Under the pieces are notes generated by a model. It searched no databases. It was given only the letters and a program-made list of their open reading frames with translations, and was not told where the DNA came from. 5,244 nt of DNA from Sporomusa sp. (GTDB lineage: Bacteria; Bacillota_C; Negativicutes; Sporomusales; Sporomusaceae): NCBI GenBank assembly GCA_029256645.1, contig JAQSXM010000271.1, positions 1 to 5,244 of the forward strand, in the 5' to 3' direction. A program made the position numbers and the translations under genes. Positions 1 to 5,244 of this stretch are shown in pieces. Each line of letters begins with the position of its first letter. Position 1 is the first letter of the stretch.

Positions 1-192
1 ATAGATATCAGGCCGCAGCATGGGTTCCCCGCCGCTAAAGATCATAATCTTAAAGCCGGCTTTCGCGATCTCGCTAAGCAGTTTTTTGCCTTCGGCGGTG
101 CTTAACTCATCGGCCCGTTTAGCACCGGCATCACGATAACAGTGCACACAATTAATATTACACTGCTGGGTGGTATTCCATGAGATTATCAT
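1..192 (-). CDS. nirJ2: Radical SAM protein, NirJ2/AhbD-like (N-terminal 64 residues only)
   Basis: Reading leftward from ATG at 192-190, the frame stays open for 64 codons to the window edge, so the C-terminal part is missing. The start MIISWNTT is followed at once by the radical SAM cluster motif C11-x3-C15-x2-C18 (CNINCVHC), then Y19-R-D-A-G and the SAM-binding GGEP motif at residues 54-57. Absence of any N-terminal extension before the cluster motif is typical of NirJ2-type proteins and contrasts with its neighbour. Family members cleave S-adenosylmethionine to make a radical and modify tetrapyrrole side chains; AhbD-type enzymes convert coproporphyrin propionates to haem vinyls. Translation starts 4 nt after the nirJ1 stop, with AAGGAG at 205-200 (7 nt spacing) lying within the nirJ1 3' end, so the two genes are probably co-transcribed and translationally coupled. 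The radical SAM assignment is firm. NirJ2 rather than another SPASM enzyme is inferred from the start, the motif spacing and the gene pair. Confidence 0.85.
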   Translation of the reverse strand, partial: MIISWNTTQQCNINCVHCYRDAGAKRADELSTAEGKKLLSEIAKAGFKIMIFSGGEPMLRPDIY

Positions 193-196
193 GTAG

Positions 197-1369
197 TTAC
201 TCCTTGTAATCAGTAAGATAGCAGGCTGGATCTTCACTCCACAGGTCGCCTGATACAGCTTCGGCCCTTATCCGGCAGCCACCGCAAAAGCTCTTATACC
301 GGCATTCACCACAGCGACCGGTGACATAACTTGGTTTATCACGCAGCTTACACAAGAATTCATCTTGATTATTCTGCCAGATTTCACTAAAGGACTGTTT
401 ACGAACATTGCCCAGTGACTTATGCCCCCAGAATTGACAGGCATGAACCTCTCCCTGCGGGTCAACGTTAGCCATTTTCTGCCCGGCTGAACAACCGCCG
501 TGCATAGACAAAAGCTCTTTAATCTCCGGTACACGGTCAGGCTGAGTGCGTTCAAAGTATTGCAGGATATAGATACCATCAGCATGATTATCTGTAGTAA
601 GAATCTCAACCTCAATCCCACGCTTGTGGAAATCAAGAGTCCGTTCAATCAACAGTTCAATTGTCTGGCGCTTCTGCTCCGGCGTGGTGTCAAGTTCGGC
701 CATTTCCCGTCCCCGCCCGGCATATACCAGATGGTACATACAAAAACGTGGGATCTTCTCACGTTCAACAATGTCTAAAATATCAGGCAAAGTGTGATAG
801 TTAAGTTTATTTACAGTAAAGCGGATACCGGTCTTATTACCAGCCGCAATTGAGTTGCGAATCCCGGCAATCGTTTCCTGAAAGGCGCCTTTCTTGCCCC
901 GGAAATAGTCATGAACTTCTTCGCTGCCGTCTAAACTGACACCAACATACTGGAAGCCGGTAGCTTTAATACGCTTGGCTATCTCAGGTGTAATAAGAGT
1001 GCCATTTGTCGAGATCACCGGGCGAATCCCTTTTGTAATTGCATAGGCGCCCAGTTCAAACAGATCATACCTGACAAGCGGTTCACCACCGGAAAACAGC
1101 AGTACCGGTACCCTCATTGCAGCCAAATCGTCAATAAAGGCTTTGGCTTCGGCAGTTGTAAATTCTCCGGCATAGTCACGGTCTTCAGCACAAATATAAC
1201 AGTGCTGGCAATTCAGATTACAGCGATTAGTCGAGTTCCAGACAACAATGGGGGTTGCGTCTGAAGAAAATTGAAGCATCTGAGGCGGCAAATGCTGAGA
1301 ACTGCGGCCATATTTTACGATGTCCGACACGGTAGCTGTGCCGCAAAGCAATTTAGTGCAACCTATCAT
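197..1369 (-). CDS. nirJ1: Radical SAM/SPASM protein, NirJ1 / AhbC-like tetrapyrrole enzyme
   Basis: This gene encodes 390 residues, the usual size for NirJ1. A 40-residue N-terminal extension (MIGCTKLLCG, with Cys4 and Cys9) precedes the radical SAM core. The [4Fe-4S] motif is C50-x3-C54-x2-C57 (CNLNCQHC), and the SAM-binding GGEP lies at 94-97. A C-terminal SPASM region is visible as C293, then G306-x4-C311, C353-x2-C356-x5-C362-x2-C365 and C383, predicting auxiliary Fe-S clusters. The protein has no signal peptide or membrane segment, so it should be cytoplasmic and oxygen-sensitive. NirJ1/AhbC enzymes act on (didecarboxy)siroheme, removing acetate side chains toward Fe-coproporphyrin, or act in haem d1-like synthesis; sequence alone does not separate these. 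AAGGAG sits at 1387-1382, a rather long 12 nt from ATG. I keep this start because the MIGCTKLLCG N-terminus looks like the conserved family start. nirJ2 follows after 4 nt. No upstream ahbA/B, hemC or hemL is in view. Confidence 0.9.
   Translation of the reverse strand: MIGCTKLLCGTATVSDIVKYGRSSQHLPPQMLQFSSDATPIVVWNSTNRCNLNCQHCYICAEDRDYAGEFTTAEAKAFIDDLAAMRVPVLLFSGGEPLVRYDLFELGAYAITKGIRPVISTNGTLITPEIAKRIKATGFQYVGVSLDGSEEVHDYFRGKKGAFQETIAGIRNSIAAGNKTGIRFTVNKLNYHTLPDILDIVEREKIPRFCMYHLVYAGRGREMAELDTTPEQKRQTIELLIERTLDFHKRGIEVEILTTDNHADGIYILQYFERTQPDRVPEIKELLSMHGGCSAGQKMANVDPQGEVHACQFWGHKSLGNVRKQSFSEIWQNNQDEFLCKLRDKPSYVTGRCGECRYKSFCGGCRIRAEAVSGDLWSEDPACYLTDYKE
200..205 (-). promoter_or_regulatory. 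nirJ2 ribosome binding site embedded in nirJ1 3' end
   Basis: AAGGAG on the minus strand lies 7 nt before the nirJ2 ATG (192-190) and also encodes the last two residues (Lys-Glu) of NirJ1. Ribosomes finishing nirJ1 therefore clear or re-use this site, which suggests coupled translation and balanced output of the two enzymes. Confidence 0.75.
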
Positions 1370-1551
1370 CTTTATTTATGTCTCCTTAGCAATTAAGTTT
1401 TACTGACATTTTCGACATGTCTCAGGGTGTTCCCTGCTAACAAGCAAACTTTCATACTATTACATAAAATCAGGCTAGTTTTACTTATATACGCATTAAA
1501 GTTTTGCAGGCGGGTGGTGTGTTGGCAAAAACGGCAATCAGAACCCAATAA
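1370..1551 (-). promoter_or_regulatory. nirJ1 upstream region; promoter not resolved, short leader hairpins
   Basis: This 182-nt gap must hold the nirJ1 promoter, because trxA ends in its own terminator just before it. I find no good -35/-10 pair. TATAAG-like (1488-1483) and TAGTAT-like (1458-1453) hexamers exist but lack a convincing -35, which could mean activator dependence. Close to the gene are two short inverted repeats, CAGGG/CCCTG with a 4-nt loop (1423-1436) and GACAT/ATGTC with a 7-nt loop (1405-1421). A further repeat, TTAGCA (1440-1435)/TGCTAA (1391-1386), would enclose both and end directly against the AAGGAG site at 1387-1382. No coding sequence is evident here on either strand. 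Confidence 0.35.
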
Positions 1552-1580
1552 AAACTCCTGGACTGTAGTCCAGGAGTTTC
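1548..1580 (-). terminator. Intrinsic terminator after trxA
   Basis: Two perfect 13-base arms (1567-1579 and 1552-1564) surround a 2-base centre, giving a hairpin of about 12 bp with a small loop and a GC-rich core (CTCCTGGACT). In the minus-strand direction the hairpin ends in a T-rich run (TTTTTATT). It begins about 10 nt beyond the trxA stop and separates leuS-trxA from nirJ1-nirJ2. In the plus direction the tail is only TTTC, so it should act mainly on leftward transcription. Confidence 0.9.
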
Positions 1581-1589
1581 AATCTTACA

Positions 1590-1913
1590 TCATAACGCTT
1601 TTTCCAGCGTATCCCCGATATCTTTTTGTGGGCGGAAACCGGTAATCCGGCCTACCTCACTGCCAGCTTTAAAAACGATCAGGGTAGGGATACTCATCAC
1701 ATTGTATTGACTGGCCAAGTCTTGCTGCTCATCAATATTTACCTTAGCCACAACAGCCCGTCCCTCAAATTTTTTAGCAACCGCTTCAACCTCCGGCGCT
1801 ACCATTTTACAAGGGCCACACCACGGCGCCCAAAAGTCTACCAAAACAGGTTTGTCAGATTTGAGCACTGCATCATTAAATTGTCCTGTGCTTGCTATGT
1901 TTAATTCACTCAT
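1590..1913 (-). CDS. trxA: Thioredoxin
   Basis: This gene encodes a 107-residue cytoplasmic thioredoxin, a standard length. The dithiol active site is W31-C32-G33-P34-C35-K36, preceded by the buried Asp26 of the DFW motif. The conserved cis-proline is Pro76 in SIPT, and the C-terminal part GFRP fits the fold's last strand region. It reduces protein disulfides, for example in ribonucleotide reductase, peroxiredoxins and methionine sulfoxide reductase, and is normally recharged by a thioredoxin reductase not seen in this window. The start is set by GAGGAGG at 1928-1922, 8 nt from ATG. It begins 27 nt after the leuS stop with no terminator or obvious promoter between, so it is probably transcribed with leuS from the T-box promoter and ends at the hairpin at 1548-1580. 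The active site is complete and nothing looks degenerate. Which physiological thioredoxin paralogue it is cannot be told. Confidence 0.97.
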   Translation of the reverse strand: MSELNIASTGQFNDAVLKSDKPVLVDFWAPWCGPCKMVAPEVEAVAKKFEGRAVVAKVNIDEQQDLASQYNVMSIPTLIVFKAGSEVGRITGFRPQKDIGDTLEKAL

Positions 1914-1940
1914 TTTTTCCGCCTCCTCATATTATTATTG

Positions 1941-4421
1941 CTATTTTACAACAATATTAACCAGTTTCTGCGGTACAGATATTACTTTAACAACCTGCTT
2001 GCCTGCTATGAGTTCCTGAACTTTTCCCTGTCCGAGGGCTGTCTTTTCCAGTTCTTTAGCACTCAGGCCAAACGGAACAACAACCTTATCACGAACCTTG
2101 CCATTAATCTGAAGTACTATTTCAACCTCTTCCACTTCCATAGCTGCAGCCTCGAAGGTTGGCCACAGCTGCTTGTGCACACTGCCTTCAGCAATGGTTT
2201 CCTGCCATAGTTCCTCAGTTACATGTGGCGCAAACGGTGCAAGCATCTTTAAGAGCCCGGACACTACTTCCCGTGCCAAACCAGGTTGCGGTGTTACCCC
2301 CTGCTCCTTAAGCGCATACATTGCATTTACCAGTTCCATAATGGCGCTGATGGCTGTATTGAAGTTAAACCGTTGTCCAATATCTTCGGTTACCCGTTTG
2401 ATGGTTATGTGCAGGATACGGCGCAGCTCTTTCTCTGCTTTGCCGAGTTGTTTGGGATCATAGACGTCAGCTTCCGCGTTAACAAGCGGTGCATAATAAC
2501 TGACAATCCGCCATAAACGCCCTAAGAAGCGGTATGCCCCCTCGACCCCCTGATCACTCCACTCCAGATCGCGCTCAGGCGGCGCAGCGAACAGGATAAA
2601 CATTCTGGCAGTGTCAGCACCGTACTTACCAATAATTTCTTCAGGTGAGACTACATTACCTTTGGACTTCGACATCTTGGCCCCGTCTTTGATAACCATC
2701 CCCTGGGTCAGCAGGTTCTTGAACGGTTCATTGACATTAACCAGACCGGCATCCTTGAGCACCTTAGTAAAGAAACGCGAGTATAAAAGGTGCAGTATAG
2801 CATGCTCAATACCGCCGATATATTGATCCACAGGCATCCAGTAATTGGCTTTGTCAGGATTGAACGGTTCATCAGTGCTATGGGGGCTGGTATAGCGGAA
2901 ATAGTACCAGGACGAGCAGATAAAGGTATCCATGGTATCGGTTTCACGCCGCGCATTGCCGCCACACTTGGGACAGGTGCAGTTAATAAATTCTTCAGCT
3001 TTGGCCAGCGGCGATACTGACCCACTGGCAAAATCAACGTTCTCAGGCAATAAAACCGGCAATTGGTCTTTTGGTACAGGTACTGTACCACAGTCCGGGC
3101 AATAGATGACAGGAATGGGAGCACCCCAATAACGCTGACGGGAAATAAGCCAGTCGCGCAGCCGGTAGTTAACGCGGCGTTTGCCAATACCCTGCTTTTC
3201 AAACCATTGCGCGATTCGAACCTTACCTGTTTCATTATCCAGACCGCTGAATTCACCGGAATTGACCATCGTTCCCTGACCGTCAAACGCTCCGGCCATC
3301 TCACCTAGACTAAGCTCTTTGCCTGCTGGTTGAACTACAACCTTTTTGGGTAATCCATATTTGCCGGCAAACTCCCAGTCGCGCTGGTCATGCGCCGGTA
3401 CGCCCATCACAGCCCCTGTTCCATATTCTACCAACACATAGTTTGCTACCCAAATAGGCACTTGTTCACCAGTAAAAGGATGGAGGGCGTATGACCCGGT
3501 AAAAACACCCTCTTTTTCGGTTTCATTTGATGTGCGGGCGATCTCACTTTGGCCCCGGACACGTTCAATAAAGGCTTTAACAGCCACTTCTTCCGGTTTG
3601 CCGGCGATAAGCCTGTCCACTAAGGCATGTTCAGGTGCCAACACAATGTAACTTACACCAAAAACAGTGTCATGCCGGGTAGTGTATACGGCAATTTTGT
3701 CGTCAATCTCAGGAACAGCAAAACTAAATTCAGCACCCTCACTGCGACCAATCCAGTTTTCCTGCATGGTTTTAACGCGTTCAGGCCAGCCTTTAAGGTC
3801 AGCCAGGTCGGTTAAAAGACGATCGGCATAATCTGTTATTTTAAAGAACCATTGTTCAAGATCTTTTTTTATAACAACTGAGTCACAACGCCAACAGCGA
3901 CCATCAACAACCTGTTCATTAGCCAGTACCGTATTGCAGTCGTTGCACCAGTTTACTGCAGCTTTCTTTTTATAGGCTAAGCCGCGTTCCAGGAACAGCA
4001 AAAACAACCACTGTGTCCAGTGATAATATTTAGGGTGACAGGTAGCGACTTCACGATCCCAATCATAGGATAAGCCCAGTTCTTGCTGTTGGCGGCGCAT
4101 ATTAGCAATATTTTCCCATGTCCAAGACGATGGATGAATGCCATGCTTGATAGCGGCGTTTTCGGCTGGCATGCCAAAAGCATCCCACCCCATAGGATGC
4201 AGCACATTATAGCCTTGCATTACCTTAAATCTGGCAACAACATCGCCAATCGAGTAATTACGTACATGACCCATATGCAGGTTGCCTGACGGATAAGGAA
4301 ACATTTCCAGAACATAGTATTCTGGACGCTGGCGATTAATTGTTGTGCTGAAAGCATCGTTTTCAACCCAGAGTTTTTGCCATTTGGCCTCAATCTCGCG
4401 TGGCGAGTATTTTTCATTCAT
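1941..4421 (-). CDS. leuS: Leucine--tRNA ligase (leucyl-tRNA synthetase)
   Basis: This 826-residue class Ia synthetase, normal bacterial length, charges tRNA-Leu with leucine using ATP. The signature HMGH lies at residues 49-52 and KMSKS at 582-586. A zinc-binding set C159-x2-C162 and C176-x2-C179 follows the first Rossmann half. The inserted CP1 editing domain spans roughly 225-420, with the threonine-rich TTRHDT at 247-252 and [12 protein letters not shown] with the conserved editing Asp345, so mischarged tRNA should be cleared. More Cys pairs (C441/C444, C483/C486) suggest a second zinc site. The anticodon-binding and C-terminal domains are present to the last residue. The frame runs open up to 4523, but that extension crosses the T-box terminator and antiterminator. 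The ATG at 4421-4419 starts the expected [15 protein letters not shown], with AGGGGG at 4440-4435 upstream (13 nt, longer than usual). Expression is controlled by the T-box leader; trxA follows after 27 nt. Confidence 0.98.
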   Translation of the reverse strand: MNEKYSPREIEAKWQKLWVENDAFSTTINRQRPEYYVLEMFPYPSGNLHMGHVRNYSIGDVVARFKVMQGYNVLHPMGWDAFGMPAENAAIKHGIHPSSWTWENIANMRRQQQELGLSYDWDREVATCHPKYYHWTQWLFLLFLERGLAYKKKAAVNWCNDCNTVLANEQVVDGRCWRCDSVVIKKDLEQWFFKITDYADRLLTDLADLKGWPERVKTMQENWIGRSEGAEFSFAVPEIDDKIAVYTTRHDTVFGVSYIVLAPEHALVDRLIAGKPEEVAVKAFIERVRGQSEIARTSNETEKEGVFTGSYALHPFTGEQVPIWVANYVLVEYGTGAVMGVPAHDQRDWEFAGKYGLPKKVVVQPAGKELSLGEMAGAFDGQGTMVNSGEFSGLDNETGKVRIAQWFEKQGIGKRRVNYRLRDWLISRQRYWGAPIPVIYCPDCGTVPVPKDQLPVLLPENVDFASGSVSPLAKAEEFINCTCPKCGGNARRETDTMDTFICSSWYYFRYTSPHSTDEPFNPDKANYWMPVDQYIGGIEHAILHLLYSRFFTKVLKDAGLVNVNEPFKNLLTQGMVIKDGAKMSKSKGNVVSPEEIIGKYGADTARMFILFAAPPERDLEWSDQGVEGAYRFLGRLWRIVSYYAPLVNAEADVYDPKQLGKAEKELRRILHITIKRVTEDIGQRFNFNTAISAIMELVNAMYALKEQGVTPQPGLAREVVSGLLKMLAPFAPHVTEELWQETIAEGSVHKQLWPTFEAAAMEVEEVEIVLQINGKVRDKVVVPFGLSAKELEKTALGQGKVQELIAGKQVVKVISVPQKLVNIVVK

Positions 4422-4434
4422 CGAGTAATTCAAT

Positions 4435-4440
4435 CCCCCT
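4435..4440 (-). promoter_or_regulatory. leuS ribosome binding site (supports start at 4421)
   Basis: AGGGGG lies 13 nt ahead of ATG 4421-4419 and 12 nt past the T-run of the leader terminator. An in-frame TTG at 4433-4431 is only 1 nt from this site, too close to be used, so the ATG is preferred despite the long spacing. Confidence 0.55.
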
Positions 4441-4452
4441 CGGACAGATAGT

Positions 4453-4481
4453 AAAAAAGTCCCGTGGCTAACGCCAGGGAC
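4453..4481 (-). terminator. T-box leader terminator (regulated)
   Basis: Reading leftward, GTCCC-TGGC (4481-4473), loop GTTA and GCCA-C-GGGAC (4468-4459) form a 9-bp stem with one bulged C. Six T residues (4458-4453) follow directly. The 5' arm overlaps bases 4480-4476 needed by the antiterminator, so the two structures exclude each other, as expected of a transcriptional T-box. Confidence 0.92.
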
Positions 4482-4683
4482 GAGACTTCTCGCGGTACCA
4501 CCCTGCTTGATGACAGTTGTCATCCACTCTTTAGCCTGTAACGCCGGCCTGCGTCGACCGCTGTTAGAAGTTCACAGTCGCTCCTCAGCAGTGAGTTCAG
4601 GTATAGTACAGATTGGCTCACAGCAACCGCCAACTTTCTGAACTGCACATATAGACTTACTATTCTGCCTCTACAGATTTGTA
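4453..4683 (-). ncRNA. T-box leader (tRNA-Leu-sensing riboswitch) of leuS
   Basis: The leader holds the hallmark T-box sequence AGGGTGGTACCGCG at 4504-4491. In the proposed fold, Stem I spans 4669-4587: base GGCAG (4669-4665) with CTGCT (4591-4587), an internal loop carrying AGTA (4661-4658) on one side and GAA-CTC-A on the other, then GTGCAG (4648-4643) with CTGTAC (4611-4606) and a distal TTGGC/GCCAA hairpin. CTC at 4595-4593 is read as the leucine specifier codon. Stem III is GATGAC-AACT-GTCATC (4524-4509). The antiterminator pairs AGGG (4504-4501) with CCCT (4479-4476) and GCGAG (4493-4489) with CTCGT (4484-4480), leaving a 7-base bulge with TGGT (4500-4497). TGGT matches ACCA, the acceptor end of a tRNA with discriminator A, as in bacterial tRNA-Leu. 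Uncharged tRNA-Leu should stabilise antitermination and turn on leuS. Helices were paired by eye; Stem II was not resolved. Confidence 0.95.
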
Positions 4684-4689
4684 TGTTCC

Positions 4690-4718
4690 ATTATATAGCA
4701 ATAAATTGCAAAAGTCAA
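4690..4718 (-). promoter_or_regulatory. Sigma-70-type promoter of leuS-trxA
   Basis: TTGACT at 4718-4713 and a perfect TATAAT at 4695-4690 are separated by 17 nt, near-consensus for the housekeeping sigma factor. Transcription should start around 4682-4684, just before the T-box Stem I and about 262 nt from the leuS ATG. Such a strong promoter fits control by termination rather than initiation. Confidence 0.9.
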
Positions 4719-4791
4719 CTTGCGGCGATACTGACAAAAACTGTTCTATATCAGGTAAATAGTCATACAATAGTTCATAAGGAGGTGCATC
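4719..4791 (+). promoter_or_regulatory. Upstream region and strong ribosome binding site of the 134-residue gene
   Basis: Together with the leuS leader this completes the 370-nt gap 4422-4791. AAGGAGGTG at 4779-4787 is close to a full anti-16S match, with 6 nt between AGGAGG and the ATG at 4792; it fixes the start of the plus-strand gene. A rightward promoter must lie here or over the leuS promoter. TTCTAT (4744-4749) with TACAAT (4766-4771), 16 nt apart, is a weak candidate only. Confidence 0.55.
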
Positions 4792-5196
4792 ATGTATAAG
4801 CTTATTATCGGCAATGTCAGAGTTACTGTAAATGATGACAGTATTAAGCGGGAGCAGGCCGCCGCATATGCCAAGCAGGCTATTTCCACCGCCGGCCAGC
4901 AAGGCAAGTTGCTTTCTCATGTTGAGCTGAGTGCCGGCCTGGACGGTATAGAAGTCGCCAGCACTGAAAAAGCCGGTTGCCGCATGGTCAGGAAAAGCAT
5001 CAAACAAAGCATGTTTGATGGAATCCTGGATGCCGCCAAAGAAAAACTCTATCCCACTGGAACCTTTTCGCAAAAGGAATTGTGGTTTGACAGCGAGACC
5101 GGCCAGGAGTGGCGTGGCGTGGAGGTGGACACAGCCCGCGCGGAGGTTCTGGCTAAGTTAGAGGAATGGATCAAGTCAATCAGTTCTAATAATTAA
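4792..5196 (+). CDS. Conserved-looking hypothetical protein, 134 aa, function unknown
   Basis: I do not recognise this family. The ATG at 4792 has an excellent ribosome binding site, and the open frame and balanced codon use make it a real gene. The 134-residue product is hydrophilic, with no signal peptide, membrane segment or metal-binding cluster; its only cysteine is Cys63. By eye it starts with a beta strand pair (MYKLIIGNVRVTVN, 1-14). Next come an Ala/Gln-rich helix (about 17-36), a strand region (40-57), and a Lys-rich helical segment (about 64-86) that includes SMFDGILDAAKEKL. A Trp-containing strand region (about 96-112) and a C-terminal amphipathic helix (about 113-131) ending in polar residues complete it. 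This suggests a small alpha/beta cytoplasmic protein. It diverges from leuS, with its start 74 nt from the leuS -35, so the two may share regulatory DNA but not the T-box. A long antisense frame over it is taken as a shadow. Confidence 0.85.
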   Translation: MYKLIIGNVRVTVNDDSIKREQAAAYAKQAISTAGQQGKLLSHVELSAGLDGIEVASTEKAGCRMVRKSIKQSMFDGILDAAKEKLYPTGTFSQKELWFDSETGQEWRGVEVDTARAEVLAKLEEWIKSISSNN

Positions 5197-5244
5197 ATGA
5201 ATGCGCAGTTAACTACGCAACAAAACCACTCAGAATCCGCAAAC
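5197..5244 (+). CDS. Possible start of a further gene (16 codons, runs off the window)
   Basis: An ATG directly abuts the TAA of the 134-residue gene and stays open for all 16 codons to the window edge (MNAQLTTQQN...). No ribosome binding site is visible ahead of it, and 16 open codons are weak evidence. If real, it would depend on coupling to the upstream gene. It also spans an imperfect palindrome at 5202-5219. It could equally be non-coding 3' sequence. Confidence 0.25.
   Translation, partial: MNAQLTTQQNHSESAN
5202..5219. repeat. Imperfect 18-bp palindrome after the 134-residue gene
   Basis: TGCG-C-AGTT / AACT-A-CGCA is symmetric about 5210/5211 except for one C/A mismatch. It has no loop and no T-run, so it is a poor terminator. 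It could be an operator-like site or chance symmetry inside the next reading frame. Confidence 0.3.

Noticed and set aside
268..778. Other-frame ORFs within nirJ1 on both strands
   Set aside because: The nirJ1 frame carries all radical SAM and SPASM motifs; these frames have neither motifs nor ribosome binding sites.
1552..1579. Long perfect inverted repeat as a possible mobile-element end or recombination site
   Set aside because: A T-rich tail and a position 10 nt after the trxA stop explain it as an intrinsic terminator. There is no transposase or duplicated target nearby.
1427..1645. A 72-codon plus-strand frame across the nirJ1-trxA gap
   Set aside because: It crosses the trxA terminator hairpin and enters trxA antisense, with no ribosome binding site and a composition unlike a protein.
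1626..2210. Plus-strand frames opposite trxA and the leuS 3' end
   Set aside because: They are antisense shadows of well-identified genes, with no supporting start signals.
2708..3304. A 198-codon minus-strand frame inside leuS
   Set aside because: It is a shifted frame within a fully conserved LeuRS coding region. Its translation is rich in Arg, Ser and Cys with no recognisable domain.
4660..5073. A 137-codon minus-strand frame antisense to the 134-residue gene
   Set aside because: It overlaps the plus-strand gene almost fully, would run into the leuS promoter and the start of the T-box, and has no ribosome binding site comparable to the AAGGAGGTG of the sense gene.
1..5244. CRISPR array, tRNA/rRNA genes, insertion sequence, phage or defence module
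   Set aside because: No spaced direct repeats, no tRNA-like cloverleaf, no transposase or integrase motifs and no change in composition were seen; the region reads as stable housekeeping DNA.

Overview
The window looks like ordinary chromosomal DNA from an anaerobic Firmicute. The basis is a tRNA-sensing T-box leader ahead of leuS, strong AAGGAG-type ribosome binding sites, moderate G+C, and a pair of NirJ1/NirJ2-type radical SAM genes. Such pairs are known from Negativicutes, Heliobacteria and related clostridia. I lean towards a Negativicutes (Sporomusa/Pelosinus-like) organism, but that placement rests on general recall of protein similarity, not on a search.

Layout. Everything from position 1 to about 4718 reads on the minus strand; only the right end reads on the plus strand. 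From right to left: a consensus promoter (4690-4718) drives a T-box leader (about 4453-4683) with a CTC (Leu) specifier, a UGGU acceptor-end bulge and a terminator/antiterminator switch. It is followed by leucyl-tRNA synthetase leuS (1941-4421). Only 27 nt later comes thioredoxin trxA (1590-1913), closed by a strong intrinsic terminator (1548-1580). The T-box therefore probably governs both leuS and trxA.

After a 182-nt gap upstream of it (1370-1551) lies a second minus-strand unit: nirJ1 (197-1369), then nirJ2 (1-192, cut by the window edge). The two are separated by 4 nt, and the nirJ2 ribosome binding site lies inside the last codons of nirJ1. They encode radical SAM enzymes of tetrapyrrole side-chain modification, either siroheme-dependent haem synthesis (AhbC/AhbD-like) or a haem d1-like branch.

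To the right, diverging from the leuS promoter, is a 134-residue soluble protein of unknown function (4792-5196) with a near-perfect ribosome binding site. An open frame of 16 codons abuts its stop codon and runs off the window.

I see no mobile element, CRISPR array, tRNA/rRNA gene or phage gene. The points most worth a second look are the leuS-trxA coupling under a leucine T-box, an alternative helix that would mask the T-box specifier, the unrecognised 134-residue gene, and possible leader structure before nirJ1.
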